A stretch of 33,718 bases of DNA from Rhodococcus sp. (in: high G+C Gram-positive bacteria) (GTDB taxonomy: Bacteria; Actinomycetota; Actinomycetes; Mycobacteriales; Mycobacteriaceae), in contig JAAZAD010000160.1 in assembly GCA_012514505.1 (NCBI GenBank), positions 1 to 33,718 on the forward strand. The letters run 5' to 3'. The notes below the pieces were generated by a model. The model was not told where the DNA came from. It ran no database searches and worked only from the letters and a program-made list of their open reading frames with translations. The position numbers were made by a program, and so were the translations under genes. This document shows, in pieces, positions 15,459-23,870 of this stretch (position 1 is its first letter; each line of letters begins with the position of its first letter).

Positions 15459-16073
15459 TTACGCTTCTGCCATGCGAAGAATCGCTGCCAGATCGGCGAC
15501 AGCCGACTCTGCAACCGGGGAAAGGCTTTCCACCGTCGCGGTCAGAACACTTCCGTCCAGGACGGCCGCAACCAGACTCGGCTGCAGCGTCTGATATCCG
15601 CAGGCCGACAGTATTCTTTCCAGCTGCCGGGTAGCGGTCTGGCGGTACTTCCCCAGCAGTTGGCCCAGTTCGGGACTCTCCCGTCCACAGTCGATGATGC
15701 TCCAGAACGTTCCGGTTATCGCATGGTCGTCCATCGTCGGCCCGTAGTAGGCGCCTAGGAGCATCCGGGCCACACTGCCTCGATCGAACGGTCCACCCTC
15801 GGAAACCTTGTCGATGATCCGCTCCGCCTCGAGCGACCGTGTGCGTTCGATCTCGTCCACGCACGCCGCCAGCAGATCCCCGCGCGTATCGAAGTGGTAC
15901 CGCACCGACCCCGGGGAAGCGTTCGCAGCCTGGGCGACACCACGATGTGTGACTGCGGCGATCCCACCACCGAGCAGCAACCGAACAGCCCCTGCGAGCA
16001 ACTGCGCTCGACGTTGGGCCGACCGCGCCTGTTCCGTCCGGGTAGGAGCGCTCATGTGTCCCGCCTTTGTCAT
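15459..16073 (-). CDS. TetR family transcriptional repressor
   Basis: This 204-aa regulator has an N-terminal helix-turn-helix at about residues 22-70 (LLGGGIAAVTHRGVAQAANASPGSVRYHFDTRGDLLAACVDE), a standard TetR recognition-helix layout with SVRYHF. The C-terminal ligand domain is family-variable. The ATG at 16073 or a second ATG at 16055 (MSAPTRTEQ) could start it. It is divergent from a DHA2 efflux gene with a 22-bp palindrome between them, the classical arrangement for a repressor of a drug exporter. The cyclopropane synthase gene follows on the same strand. Confidence 0.92.
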   Translation of the reverse strand: MTKAGHMSAPTRTEQARSAQRRAQLLAGAVRLLLGGGIAAVTHRGVAQAANASPGSVRYHFDTRGDLLAACVDEIERTRSLEAERIIDKVSEGGPFDRGSVARMLLGAYYGPTMDDHAITGTFWSIIDCGRESPELGQLLGKYRQTATRQLERILSACGYQTLQPSLVAAVLDGSVLTATVESLSPVAESAVADLAAILRMAEA

Positions 16074-16106
16074 GTACTCATCCTCTGTGGTCCATACCCT
16101 ATCGAC

Positions 16107-16128
16107 AAATGATGCATCTGCATCATTT
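16107..16128. promoter_or_regulatory. Palindromic operator between tetR and DHA2 exporter
   Basis: AAATGATGCA-TC-TGCATCATTT: perfect 10-bp arms with a 2-bp centre, in a locally AT-rich stretch. It lies 34 bp from the tetR start and 88 bp from the exporter start, so one repressor dimer (or pair) could control both promoters. TetR-family operators are commonly 16-22 bp palindromes of this kind. Confidence 0.85.
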
Positions 16129-16215
16129 TTCTGTAGACTTCCCTCTGGCAGGTGTCGCGGACACCGCCGACTCTCCCCGATCCAGGGGCCCTCTCAACCC
16201 AAAGGTTGACCTTTA

Positions 16216-17717
16216 ATGCTTGGCAACACCACAGACAGCGCTGCCGCTACCGGCACGCCTGCACAGAACCCCTCGGGGACAATCCCAGCTTCCGTAAAAA
16301 CCATTCTGTCGGTGCTCGTGATCACTGCCTTCGTGATGATGCTCAACGAGACGACGGTCGCTGTTGCGCTGCCGTCGATCATGGCGGACTTCTCGCTCTC
16401 CGCGACCACTGCCCAGTGGCTGCTCACCGGCTTCATGCTGACCATGGCCGTGGTGTTGCCGACCACAGGTTGGATCCTCGAGCGCTTCCCCACTCGGTCC
16501 GTCTTCATCTTCGCCACCACCGTCTTCCTCCTGGGCACGGTGTTGGCCGCATTGGCGCCGTCGTTTTCCCTACTACTGCTCGCCCGAGTCGCCCAGGCCA
16601 TCGGCACCGCAGTGTCATGCCGTTGCTGATGACTGTGGCCATGACCCTGGTGCCTGCTCCACGCCGGGGCACGGTCATGGGACTGATCGCCGTGGTCATG
16701 GCGGTCGGCCCGGCTCTCGGCCCCACGGTGGCCGGTGTGATTCTCAGCTTCACTTCGTGGCACGGGATCTTCTTGTTCATGGTGCCGCTGGTGACCGCCG
16801 CCACCGTCATCGGCGCGATGAAGCTGACCAACATCGGCGAGCCGCGCACCTCGCCGTTCGATCTGCTCTCGGTGATCCTGTCGGTGTTTGCCTTCGGTGG
16901 CCTGGTCTACGGACTGAGCTCGATCGGCGTCATCGTCGAAGGCGGGGAGGGTGCGCAGAACGCCCTGATCGTCCTGGCCGTCGGCGTCGTGGGTCTCGCG
17001 CTCTTCGTCTGGCGCCAGGTAGCCCGCGGCCGGCACGACGGGGCGTTGCTGGATCTGCGTCCCCTCGCCGTTCGCAACTTCTCCCTCTCCATTTTCGCGA
17101 TGATGTGCTTGATGGCGGCGATGCTCGGTGTGCTCAATACCCTTCCGCTGTACCTGCAAGGATCATTGCTCGTGACCGCCCTGGTCACAGGTCTTGTACT
17201 CCTGCCCGGAGGCCTACTGGAAGGCGTACTGTCCCCGATCGCCGGTCGGCTCTTCGACAGGCACGGACCCCGCCCGCTGATGATCCCCGGCATGATCGTT
17301 GTCGTAGGCAGCCTGTTCTGGCTCTCCACCATCGACGAGAACACCAGCATATGGCTGGTGGTCACCTGCCACGTCATCTTCTCGGTCGGACTGGCGGCAC
17401 TGATCACCCCGCTGATGACCACGGCACTGGGTTCCCTCCCGACAAACCTGTACGGCCACGGTTCCGCCATCCTCAACACTGTCCAGCAGTTGGCGGGTGC
17501 CGCCGGCACCGCAACGATGATCGCCATCTACAGCGGCGTCGGCGCCCGCGCCGAAGCCGACGGAATCCCGGAAACAGCCGCGCTGGCCGACGGCGCAAGC
17601 ACCGCATTCCTGGCTTCCACGGCCCTCGCCGTCGTCGCCCTGGTCTGCTCGTTCTTCATCACCCGGGTGCCGGAAACCGGAAGCACACAGCCTGCCCCAC
17701 AGAGCTCCGTAGGCTGA
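16216..17717 (+). pseudogene. DHA2-type MFS drug exporter with a frameshift
   Basis: Two adjacent frames together encode one 14-TM DHA2 (EmrB/QacA-like) exporter of about 500 aa. The first frame (from ATG 16216) runs through TM1-TM4, including the motif-A/TM4 region LLLLARVAQAIGTAV, and stops at 16629. The second frame picks up exactly at MPLLMTVAMTLVPAPRRGTVMG (from 16617), continues with the motif C-like GPALGPTVAGVIL, and runs to 17717. At 16611-16619 the sequence AGTG-TC-ATG is one base short of keeping frame, so a single-base deletion near 16615 explains it. It could be a real null mutation or a sequencing error. ATG after AAAGG. Divergent from tetR and probably repressed by it. Confidence 0.85.
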
Positions 17718-17721
17718 GGCG

Positions 17722-18105
17722 ATGGACACCGTTCACCGGTTGATGACGTCGCATCACGACCACCTGGCGGACTGGCTACGTGAGGGCGAGCGCGCCAGTC
17801 TGGACAGTTTCCTGCACGCGCATCACCCGGATTTCTCCCTGGTCACGACGAGTGGCGACATCCTGGGCCTCGATGCGCTCCGCTCCGCACTCAGCGGGGC
17901 GGGTGGTTCGAGACCCGGACTCACCATCACAATCGGCGAGGTGACTCGTCTGGGAGCGGACACCTACCGGTTCCTCGAGCAGCACGAGATCAATTCGAAC
18001 GTGGTCGACCTGCGGGTGGTCACCGCTGTCTTGCGCGGCGAGCACGTCGTCGCACTGCAGGAAACCGCCAAGCCCGGCCCAGATTATCGGCGCCTGCGCA
18101 CGTAA
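17722..18105 (+). CDS. Small NTF2-like (DUF4440-type) protein
   Basis: This 127-aa protein fits the NTF2-like/SnoaL-DUF4440 fold: an N-terminal helix (HRLMTSHHDHLADWLREGER), a FLHAHHPDFSLVTTSGDILG segment typical of the family, and beta strands with DTYRFLEQHEI and LRVVTAVLRGEHVVALQETAK. Members act as small cytoplasmic enzymes or ligand-binding proteins; no catalytic set can be assigned. It starts 4 bp after the exporter stop with GAGG nearby, so it is likely part of the same transcript. The last 22 bases overlap the end of the convergent VWA gene. Confidence 0.8.
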   Translation: MDTVHRLMTSHHDHLADWLREGERASLDSFLHAHHPDFSLVTTSGDILGLDALRSALSGAGGSRPGLTITIGEVTRLGADTYRFLEQHEINSNVVDLRVVTAVLRGEHVVALQETAKPGPDYRRLRT

Positions 18106-20018
18106 TCGCTGACCACGGCGGCGCCGAGGCCGTCGAGGCCCGGTGCCACCACTCGGCCACCGACGCGCTCCGCCAATCGATCGACGACGCGGGCAAGACC
18201 CGGATCGTCACCGAGGCGAAAGAATGTGACCCGCGCACCGAACCGTGCTACCGAATCCAGCTCTCGCACCGTCAAACCCAACGTCCGCGCAGTGGGCGGG
18301 TAGTCGAAGTAGGCAAAGCCATCCGGCTCGAGATGAGCAGTCGGTTCGCCGTCGGTCACGACCATCACCACTGGTTGCGCATTGGGGTGACGACGGAGGT
18401 GACGCTCGGCGAGCAGAAGCGCGTGGTGCAGATTGGTGCCCTGTTCCCACACCCCGTCCAGGCCGGCCAACTCGGTGGGCGTCACCACCTGCGCGTGCCG
18501 GCCGAACGCGATGATCTGCAACTCATCACTGCGGAACCGTGTTGTCACAAGATGATTCAAAGCGAGGGCCGTGCGCTTCATCGGCACCCAGCGCCCTTCC
18601 ATCACCATCGAAAACGACGTATCCACGAGCAAGGCGACGGCGGCGCGTGACCGTTGCTCGGTCTCCGCCACCTCCACGTCCGACACATGCAGACGTACCG
18701 GAACGCGGCCAGGTTCGCGAAGCACTGCGTTGGTGATCGTGCGGGTCACATCCCACGACTCCGTGTCTCCGAATTCCCATTCTCGTGATGCTCCCGTCGG
18801 TTCTCCCAGAGCTCCCGCACGCCGGGTTTCGCGCTCGCCGCCTCGCGACGACAGTTGCCCTGCCAGGTCCCGCAAGGCGGCTTGCCCCAGCTGTCGCATC
18901 GCTTTCGGGGACAGTCGCCACTGCCCGTCGGCACCCCGGTCGAAGAATCCTTCGTCACGCAGCGCCCTCTCGAGATCCGCGAGGGTGCGAGCGTCTGCCG
19001 CAGCCTCGTCACCGAGTTGGCGTCCCAACGCCTCGGGATCTATGTCGTCGAGTTGCGCGCCCGCATACTGTTGCGACAGCTGCTCCGCAAGAGACTCGAG
19101 CTCGGCAATATCCTGTAGTGCTCCAGTTCCCTCCCCGAGCCCCATTCCGTCGTCCCCACGGAATCGTTGCGCGCCTTGCCAATCCTCACCGGGTCTGGCT
19201 GCCTGCAGGTGCTGGTCCAGTCGGTCGAGTTGTCCCATCAACGACGGATCACCAAACGCTTGCTGCGCCAACGCATCCAGTTCATCACGTTGCTCCGGGG
19301 TCAGCGAATTGCGCAATCGCTGTGCCGCCGCCGCGCGTTGGGCCAGCGAGTCCAGCAATTCGTCGACATTGCGCGGGTTCTCGGGGAAGAACTCGCCGTA
19401 CTCGTCCATGAATTCGTCGAAATGCTGCTGGGTGTCGTCTCCGCGCGCATGTTCCTCGAGCAGATTGTTGAGGTCTTCGAGCATGTCACGGATGTGCGCA
19501 CGATCCATATCGGTGGCACCCTCGAGCGCCTGCTTCATGCCCTCGAACCTCTGGTCCAGCATTTCTCGCCCGAGCAGATCGCGTATCTGCTCGTACTTTT
19601 CCCGTGCGTCGCTGCTGCGCCAGTCGTAATCGGCAAGATCTTGAACGGCCTGCGCAGTGGACGGTGGCAGCTCCTCGATGCGCATTTCCGCGAACCGCGC
19701 GTCGTCGTCCAACGCCCGCGCGAGGTGTTTCCGCTCTTCGAGTACGGCCTCGTCGAGGAGTGCGCGAACCTCGTCGAGCGTCCCGTTCAGATTGTTGCGC
19801 TTCAACAGTTCTCGGCGGCGTCTGTTCGCTTCCGCCGCAAGCTTGTCCAATCCACGCATACGTTCGCTACCGCGACGCAAATACTCGCGCAACGCCTGCC
19901 GCGGTGAGGAACCCTCGAGCACATCATCACCGATCGACGACAAGGCATCGCGCAGATCGACCGGCGGTGCCAGCGGATCACCGCCCTCGTAGGGACCATA
20001 ACGAGAGCCGTGGGACAT
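18084..20018 (-). CDS. VWA-domain protein paired with MoxR ATPase
   Basis: This 644-aa cytoplasmic protein has a long charged, helical N-terminal part (about 40-400, with coiled-coil-like LDEVRALLDEAVLEERKHLA and Gln/Asp-rich stretches). A C-terminal von Willebrand A domain begins near 455. Its MIDAS motif is intact: DTSFS (466-470), followed by a later Thr and TDGEPTAH. No signal peptide. Such VWA proteins work with MoxR/BchI-type AAA ATPases as metal-insertion or complex-remodelling machines. The ATG shares one base with the stop of the MoxR gene (TGATG), so the pair is translationally coupled. Likely orthologues are Rv0959 (this) and Rv0958 (partner), from memory. Client unknown. Its 3' end overlaps the convergent NTF2-like gene by 22 bp. 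Confidence 0.9.
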   Translation of the reverse strand: MSHGSRYGPYEGGDPLAPPVDLRDALSSIGDDVLEGSSPRQALREYLRRGSERMRGLDKLAAEANRRRRELLKRNNLNGTLDEVRALLDEAVLEERKHLARALDDDARFAEMRIEELPPSTAQAVQDLADYDWRSSDAREKYEQIRDLLGREMLDQRFEGMKQALEGATDMDRAHIRDMLEDLNNLLEEHARGDDTQQHFDEFMDEYGEFFPENPRNVDELLDSLAQRAAAAQRLRNSLTPEQRDELDALAQQAFGDPSLMGQLDRLDQHLQAARPGEDWQGAQRFRGDDGMGLGEGTGALQDIAELESLAEQLSQQYAGAQLDDIDPEALGRQLGDEAAADARTLADLERALRDEGFFDRGADGQWRLSPKAMRQLGQAALRDLAGQLSSRGGERETRRAGALGEPTGASREWEFGDTESWDVTRTITNAVLREPGRVPVRLHVSDVEVAETEQRSRAAVALLVDTSFSMVMEGRWVPMKRTALALNHLVTTRFRSDELQIIAFGRHAQVVTPTELAGLDGVWEQGTNLHHALLLAERHLRRHPNAQPVVMVVTDGEPTAHLEPDGFAYFDYPPTARTLGLTVRELDSVARFGARVTFFRLGDDPGLARVVDRLAERVGGRVVAPGLDGLGAAVVSDYVRRRR

Positions 20019-21403
20019 CAGGAATACACCGTCTGACCCTTGTCATCGGGGCTCTTCGAGATGCGCCGCGCCAGGTAGAGACCCTCGAGGGCGAGTTCTG
20101 CTGCGGCAGCGCGCTCTCCGTCGCCCTCCGCGCCGAGGCGGACAGCCACTTCGTCGAGGACTTCCAGTTCGGGAAGCTCGTTCAACAGTGCCTTGGCCGT
20201 GACCCGCTCTCCCGTCACCACGCGATCACCCTGCTCGACTGCGGCCACGAGCGGCGCCAGGTCGATACCACCGAGCCTCGTCCGGGCAGTGTCCGCTGTC
20301 GCCCGGCGCAACAGGTGGGTGAGCACTTCGAGCTCTCGTCCCTCCTCCCCTGCCTCGAACTCGACCTTCCCGCGCAGGACCTCCACCACGGTGTCCAAGT
20401 CCACCGGGCGAGCAACAGGGTCTGCCTCCCCCAGAATTGCCGCGCGATGCACGGCGGCTGCGCTGACCGTCTCGGCACCGGCAACGGCGAAACGCGCCGA
20501 CACACCGGAACGTTGGTCGACCGAGGTGGATTCGCGCAGCAATCTCGTGAACCGAGCCAGAATCTCGAGGAGATACTCCGGAACGGTTGCCGTCAGGTGT
20601 GCTTCCTGCCCGATCAAGGCGATCTCGTCACCCAGCTCGGACGGGTAGTGCGTGCGGATCTCCGCACCGAACCGGTCCTTGAGTGGAGTGATGATGCGGC
20701 CGCGGTTCGTGTAGTCCTCGGGGTTCGCGCTCGCCACCAGCAGAACGTCCAACGGCAGACGAAGTGTGTACCCACGAACCTGGATGTCGCGTTCCTCCAT
20801 CACGTTGAGCAACGACACCTGGATGCGTTCGGCCAGATCGGGAAGCTCGTTGATGGCGACGATGCCGCGATGAGCGCGCGGGACCAGTCCGTAGTGAATA
20901 GTCTCGGGATCGCCCAGGCTACGACCTTCCGCCACCTTCACCGGGTCGACATCGCCGACCAGATCCGCTACCGACGTATCAGGAGTTGCCAGCTTCTCCG
21001 AGTAGCGCTCGCTTCGATGACGCCAGCGCACCGGCAACGCATCGCCCAACTCCTTGGCGCGACGGATCGATGCCGGAGTGATGGGGTCGTACGGATGCTC
21101 GCCGAGATCGGAGCCTTCGATGACCGGAGTCCACTCGTCGAGCAACAGATTCAGCGTGCGCAGCAGTCGGGTCTTGCCCTGCCCACGTTCACCGAGCAGA
21201 ACCACATCGTGGCCGGCGATCAGCGCACGTTCGAGCTGTGGCGCGACGGTGTCCTCGAACCCGACGATGCCCGGCCACGGATCGCGTCCGTCTCGAAGAG
21301 CCGCGAGGAGATTCTCACGGAGTTCTTCCTTGACGGTGCGATGCACGTGGCCCGCCTCGCGAAGCTCGCCGACGGTCGAAGGACGCTCTCCCGTAGAAGT
21401 CAC
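20018..21403 (-). CDS. MoxR/magnesium-chelatase-type AAA+ ATPase
   Basis: This 461-aa AAA+ ATPase resembles Mg-chelatase subunit ChlI. Walker A is GERGQGKT (71-78), Walker B is GIVAINE (180-186), followed by LPDLAERIQVSLLNVMEERD with sensor/arginine-finger region ASANPEDYTNRGRIITPLKDRF. It also has the helical insert (ADLVGDVDPVKV) seen in chelatase subunits. It likely forms a hexameric ring that drives the VWA partner encoded immediately downstream with a TGATG overlap. There are no chlorophyll genes here, so magnesium chelation is unlikely; a remodelling chaperone role is more plausible. 71 bp downstream of the doxX stop on the same strand, with a 20-bp repeat in between. Confidence 0.93.
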   Translation of the reverse strand: MTSTGERPSTVGELREAGHVHRTVKEELRENLLAALRDGRDPWPGIVGFEDTVAPQLERALIAGHDVVLLGERGQGKTRLLRTLNLLLDEWTPVIEGSDLGEHPYDPITPASIRRAKELGDALPVRWRHRSERYSEKLATPDTSVADLVGDVDPVKVAEGRSLGDPETIHYGLVPRAHRGIVAINELPDLAERIQVSLLNVMEERDIQVRGYTLRLPLDVLLVASANPEDYTNRGRIITPLKDRFGAEIRTHYPSELGDEIALIGQEAHLTATVPEYLLEILARFTRLLRESTSVDQRSGVSARFAVAGAETVSAAAVHRAAILGEADPVARPVDLDTVVEVLRGKVEFEAGEEGRELEVLTHLLRRATADTARTRLGGIDLAPLVAAVEQGDRVVTGERVTAKALLNELPELEVLDEVAVRLGAEGDGERAAAAELALEGLYLARRISKSPDDKGQTVYS

Positions 21404-21450
21404 CTCTCCAAGCTACGAGCGATCAGCGCAAACGTCACGCGATTACCTGC

Positions 21451-21491
21451 CTGTCACTGCCCGGGGCGACCCTGTCATTGCTCGGGGCGAC
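21451..21491. repeat. 20-bp direct repeat across the doxX stop codon
   Basis: CTGTCACTGCCCGGGGCGAC (21451-21470) and CTGTCATTGCTCGGGGCGAC (21472-21491) differ at two positions and have a 21-bp period. The second copy holds the doxX stop (TGA, minus strand). Because the period is seven codons, the first copy supplies a second in-frame TGA just downstream, so the gene end is duplicated as in mprB. Confidence 0.85.
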
Positions 21492-21894
21492 GCAGCAGCA
21501 GGACGTCGCGAACCCGCTTGTCTCGCAGGTAGAGCGCGCCCCACACCACGATCCCGAAGTAGATCGGGGTGAGCGTGTGACTCAGCAACGGATCCTCGAC
21601 CCGCAGGTGGGTGAAAACGGCCCCACCCAAGTAGCCGGTGAGCAGAACTGCTCCAAGGAATGCGGTCGCGGGGATGACGTACAAGATGGTCCCGATCAGC
21701 AAGGAGAGTCCGGTCCACACCAGGATGCTTTCGGGAATGCCGAGGTCGGGCAACGTATGCAATACAGCCTGGGCCTTCGTCAGCTTGCCCACCACATCGA
21801 ACAGGAAGAAGACGACCAACAGTGCGGTAAGACCCCAGCCGATCTTGACGCCCGTTCCCGATTTCGTCTTCTCCGGCGCAGTCACGGTGCTCAT
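21475..21894 (-). CDS. DoxX-like membrane protein
   Basis: This 139-aa protein has four predicted transmembrane helices and the DoxX-like signature WGLTALLVVFFLFDVVGKLT ... LGIPESILVWTG. DoxX-family proteins associate with redox and detoxification enzymes in the membrane; the exact role is unknown. The ATG at 21894 overlaps the VOC gene by 4 bp (ATGA). The pairing of a VOC enzyme with a DoxX protein is common in actinobacteria. With the VOC gene truncated by the neighbouring insertion, its native promoter is probably lost. Confidence 0.88.
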   Translation of the reverse strand: MSTVTAPEKTKSGTGVKIGWGLTALLVVFFLFDVVGKLTKAQAVLHTLPDLGIPESILVWTGLSLLIGTILYVIPATAFLGAVLLTGYLGGAVFTHLRVEDPLLSHTLTPIYFGIVVWGALYLRDKRVRDVLLLRRPEQ

Positions 21895-22256
21895 GCCGAT
21901 TCTCCTGCCATGGCAGACGGGTCCATCCACATCAGTTCCCAGAGATGGCCGTCCGGATCCTGGAAGCTGCGTCCGTACATGGGGCCTTGTTCCATGGGCT
22001 CGTTCGAGAACGAACCACCCGAGGTGAGTGCCTGGTCGGCGATCGAATCCGCCTGCTCGCGGCTGTCGACGGAGATGCAGACGATGGCTTCCGTGGCGGT
22101 TGTCGCGTCCGCAATTTCCTTCTTGGTGAAGGTCTTGAAGTACGGCTCGACGAGCAACATCACGTAGATCTCGTCGCTGACGACGATGCAGGATGCGTTG
22201 TCGTCCGAGAACGCGGGATTGCGTTTGTATCCGAGCCGTTGCCTTGTGGTGAGCAA
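21891..22256 (-). pseudogene. VOC/glyoxalase-superfamily protein lacking its N-terminus
   Basis: From LGYKRNPAFSDDNASCIVVS onward this is a standard VOC (vicinal oxygen chelate) protein: IYVMLLVEPYFKTFTKKEIA, SVDSREQADSIADQAL, YGRSFQDPDGHLWELMWMDP. Family members start about 25-30 residues earlier with a first beta strand and helix carrying a metal ligand (IFVNLPV..L..S..FY). Here those are replaced by a few unrelated codons (possible TTG start at 22256). The break at about 22225-22240 coincides with the right end of the TnpB element. The end overlaps doxX by 4 bp. The remaining sequence is undamaged, so truncation looks recent. Confidence 0.72.
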
Positions 22257-22400
22257 GTGTGAGCATGCTCTTCCATCAGGCAGTCATCCCTTGCGAGACG
22301 ACGGTCCCGGTCCGATCAACCCTTGTCGGGTTGTGCCGGGTTGACGCTTCACAGCCTCCTGCCGGGCCTGCGTGTGCAGGCCCGGTCTCATGGATGGCTC
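22257..22400 (-). ncRNA. Predicted omega-RNA at the 3' end of tnpB
   Basis: In TnpB systems the guide (omega) RNA is made from the 3' end of tnpB and the element's right end, with the guide read from flanking DNA. Here the region has a perfect 9-bp hairpin, CCGGGCCTG-cgtgtg-CAGGCCCGG (22362-22385), and a 6-bp hairpin CAACCC-ttgtc-GGGTTG (22317-22333). Both lie within the last ~40 codons of tnpB. The guide would begin at the element edge near 22240 and run into the VOC gene. Boundaries are estimates. Confidence 0.5.
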
Positions 22401-23739
22401 CACGTCCTGCCACCGACCCACTGCCGGCGGAACCCTGTTCACCCAGGATAGGGGTCTCGCCGAGTCGCGCGAGGTTGATCGCAGCATTGAGATCCCTGTC
22501 CAGGATCAGGCCACAGTGTGCACACACGTACATGCGTTCGGCGAGGGTCAGGTTTGGCTTTCGCCCACCACACCCCGAACACGTCTTCGATGAGGGATAA
22601 AACCGGTCCGCCGCCACCACCGCGGACCCGTACCAACCGGTTTTGTAGGTGAGCATCCGCCGCACCTCGGCCAAGGCGGCATCCGCGAGGGCCCGGTTGA
22701 GACCCCGCTTGTAGGCGCCGCCAGCGCTGCGCATACCGGAGGCGTTCAACGTCTCCACCACCACAACCCGGTGCTGTTGCGCGAGGGTGGTGGTGGCCTT
22801 GTGCACCACATCCCTTCGCACCGCGGCAGCCCGCGCATGGGTTCGGCCGATCCGCGCTTGGGTGCGTCGCCACCGCTTCGAGGGTTGCCGCTTGCTCTTC
22901 GTTGCCGGGTCGTATGGGCCGTGCTGGCGGGCAGCTTTGCGTTGCGACACCCGCAACCGGGCCTGGGCAGCGGACAACGACTTCGGCGCGTGGACGCGCT
23001 GCACTTCGGTCCCGTCGGGGGTGGCGACCACCAGGAGGCTGTCGGCCTTGACCCCCACATCCACCCCCACCACCGGATGCTCGGATCGGCGGGCGTGGGC
23101 GGGTCGGGTCTTGGCCGCCACGAGAGTTCGGAATGCGCACTGCCACCGCCCCGACGAATCCTGCGACACCGTGGCCGACAGAATCCGCGCCGTCCCGGAC
23201 TCGATCCGCCGGGCCAGCTTCCTCGTGGACTCATGCGTGCGGATCATGCCCAAACGGGGAAGACTCACATGATGCCGATCCGGTTCGACGCGGAGGGTGC
23301 CGGTGGTGAACCGCACACTGCGCCGCGCACGCGCGGTCTTGAACCGCGGAAACCCCACCGCCTTCCCGGCCCGCTCCCCTGTGCGGGACGTGTTCCAGGC
23401 GTCCAGTCCGCGGGCGAGGCCGTCGAGACCGGTGTTGTAGGCCTCCTTCGAGTTCGCACCCCACCACGGCGCACAGTCGTCCTTGCGAGCGTTCCAGGCC
23501 TTCCTCAGTGCGGGCAGCGACCACCCTAAAGGCGGTGTCAGATCAGTGTCGGCGATACCGTAGCTGCGCTCGGCGGCCCGCTGATCCATGACTGCTGTCA
23601 CCAGGGCGAGCATGTGGTTGTGCGCGAACCGCGCCGCACCCGCATGCGATGCCAGCGCCCGCTGCTGGGTCGGTGTCGGGTCGAGCGCGAACCGGTAGGC
23701 CTGCACCACCCACCCCTCCGGAACCTCAAACCGGGCCAT
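22276..23739 (-). CDS. tnpB: RNA-guided endonuclease TnpB
   Basis: This 487-aa TnpB starts MARFEVPEGWVVQAYRFALD, the usual actinobacterial N-terminus. The RuvC-like nuclease motifs are intact: Asp227 (VVGVDVGVKAD), Glu329 (VVVVETLNASGM) and Asp416 (DRDLNAAINL). The target-strand-loading zinc ribbon is complete with Cys387/Cys390 and Cys406/Cys409. An arginine-rich bridge lies at about 283-310. TnpB cuts DNA matching the omega-RNA guide next to a TAM motif and helps keep the element in place. The ATG at 23739 overlaps the stop of a small upstream ORF (TGATG); the frame stays open further upstream, but those residues are non-homologous. Its 3' end overlaps the predicted omega-RNA. Confidence 0.93.
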   Translation of the reverse strand: MARFEVPEGWVVQAYRFALDPTPTQQRALASHAGAARFAHNHMLALVTAVMDQRAAERSYGIADTDLTPPLGWSLPALRKAWNARKDDCAPWWGANSKEAYNTGLDGLARGLDAWNTSRTGERAGKAVGFPRFKTARARRSVRFTTGTLRVEPDRHHVSLPRLGMIRTHESTRKLARRIESGTARILSATVSQDSSGRWQCAFRTLVAAKTRPAHARRSEHPVVGVDVGVKADSLLVVATPDGTEVQRVHAPKSLSAAQARLRVSQRKAARQHGPYDPATKSKRQPSKRWRRTQARIGRTHARAAAVRRDVVHKATTTLAQQHRVVVVETLNASGMRSAGGAYKRGLNRALADAALAEVRRMLTYKTGWYGSAVVAADRFYPSSKTCSGCGGRKPNLTLAERMYVCAHCGLILDRDLNAAINLARLGETPILGEQGSAGSGSVAGRGAIHETGPAHAGPAGGCEASTRHNPTRVDRTGTVVSQGMTA

Positions 23740-23870
23740 CACACACCCACCGAAGTGCCGACAAGCGTGCGGCCACGACCGGCCAGCGCGGCGCCGACGT
23801 ACTCGACCTCGAACTGGAGTAGACCGCCGCGATATTCCACGACCACCACACTTGCAGAAGGGTCCGACAT
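23739..23870 (-). CDS. Small ORF translationally coupled to tnpB
   Basis: A 43-codon frame (MSDPSASVVVVEYRGGLLQF ... GTSVGV) ends in a TGA sharing one base with the tnpB ATG. In IS607-type elements tnpA usually occupies this coupled position, but this protein shows neither the serine-recombinase nor the Y1-HUH motif. It may be a remnant of a lost gene, a leader ORF that delivers ribosomes to tnpB, or a real small protein. A GTG at 23927 with GGGGGAAA upstream could extend it to 62 codons. No known family recognised. Confidence 0.45.
   Translation of the reverse strand: MSDPSASVVVVEYRGGLLQFEVEYVGAALAGRGRTLVGTSVGV

Noticed and set aside
16600..16630. Programmed ribosomal frameshift in the DHA2 gene.
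   Set aside because: No slippery heptamer or following structure is evident, and this family has no known programmed frameshift; a single-base deletion or read error is simpler.
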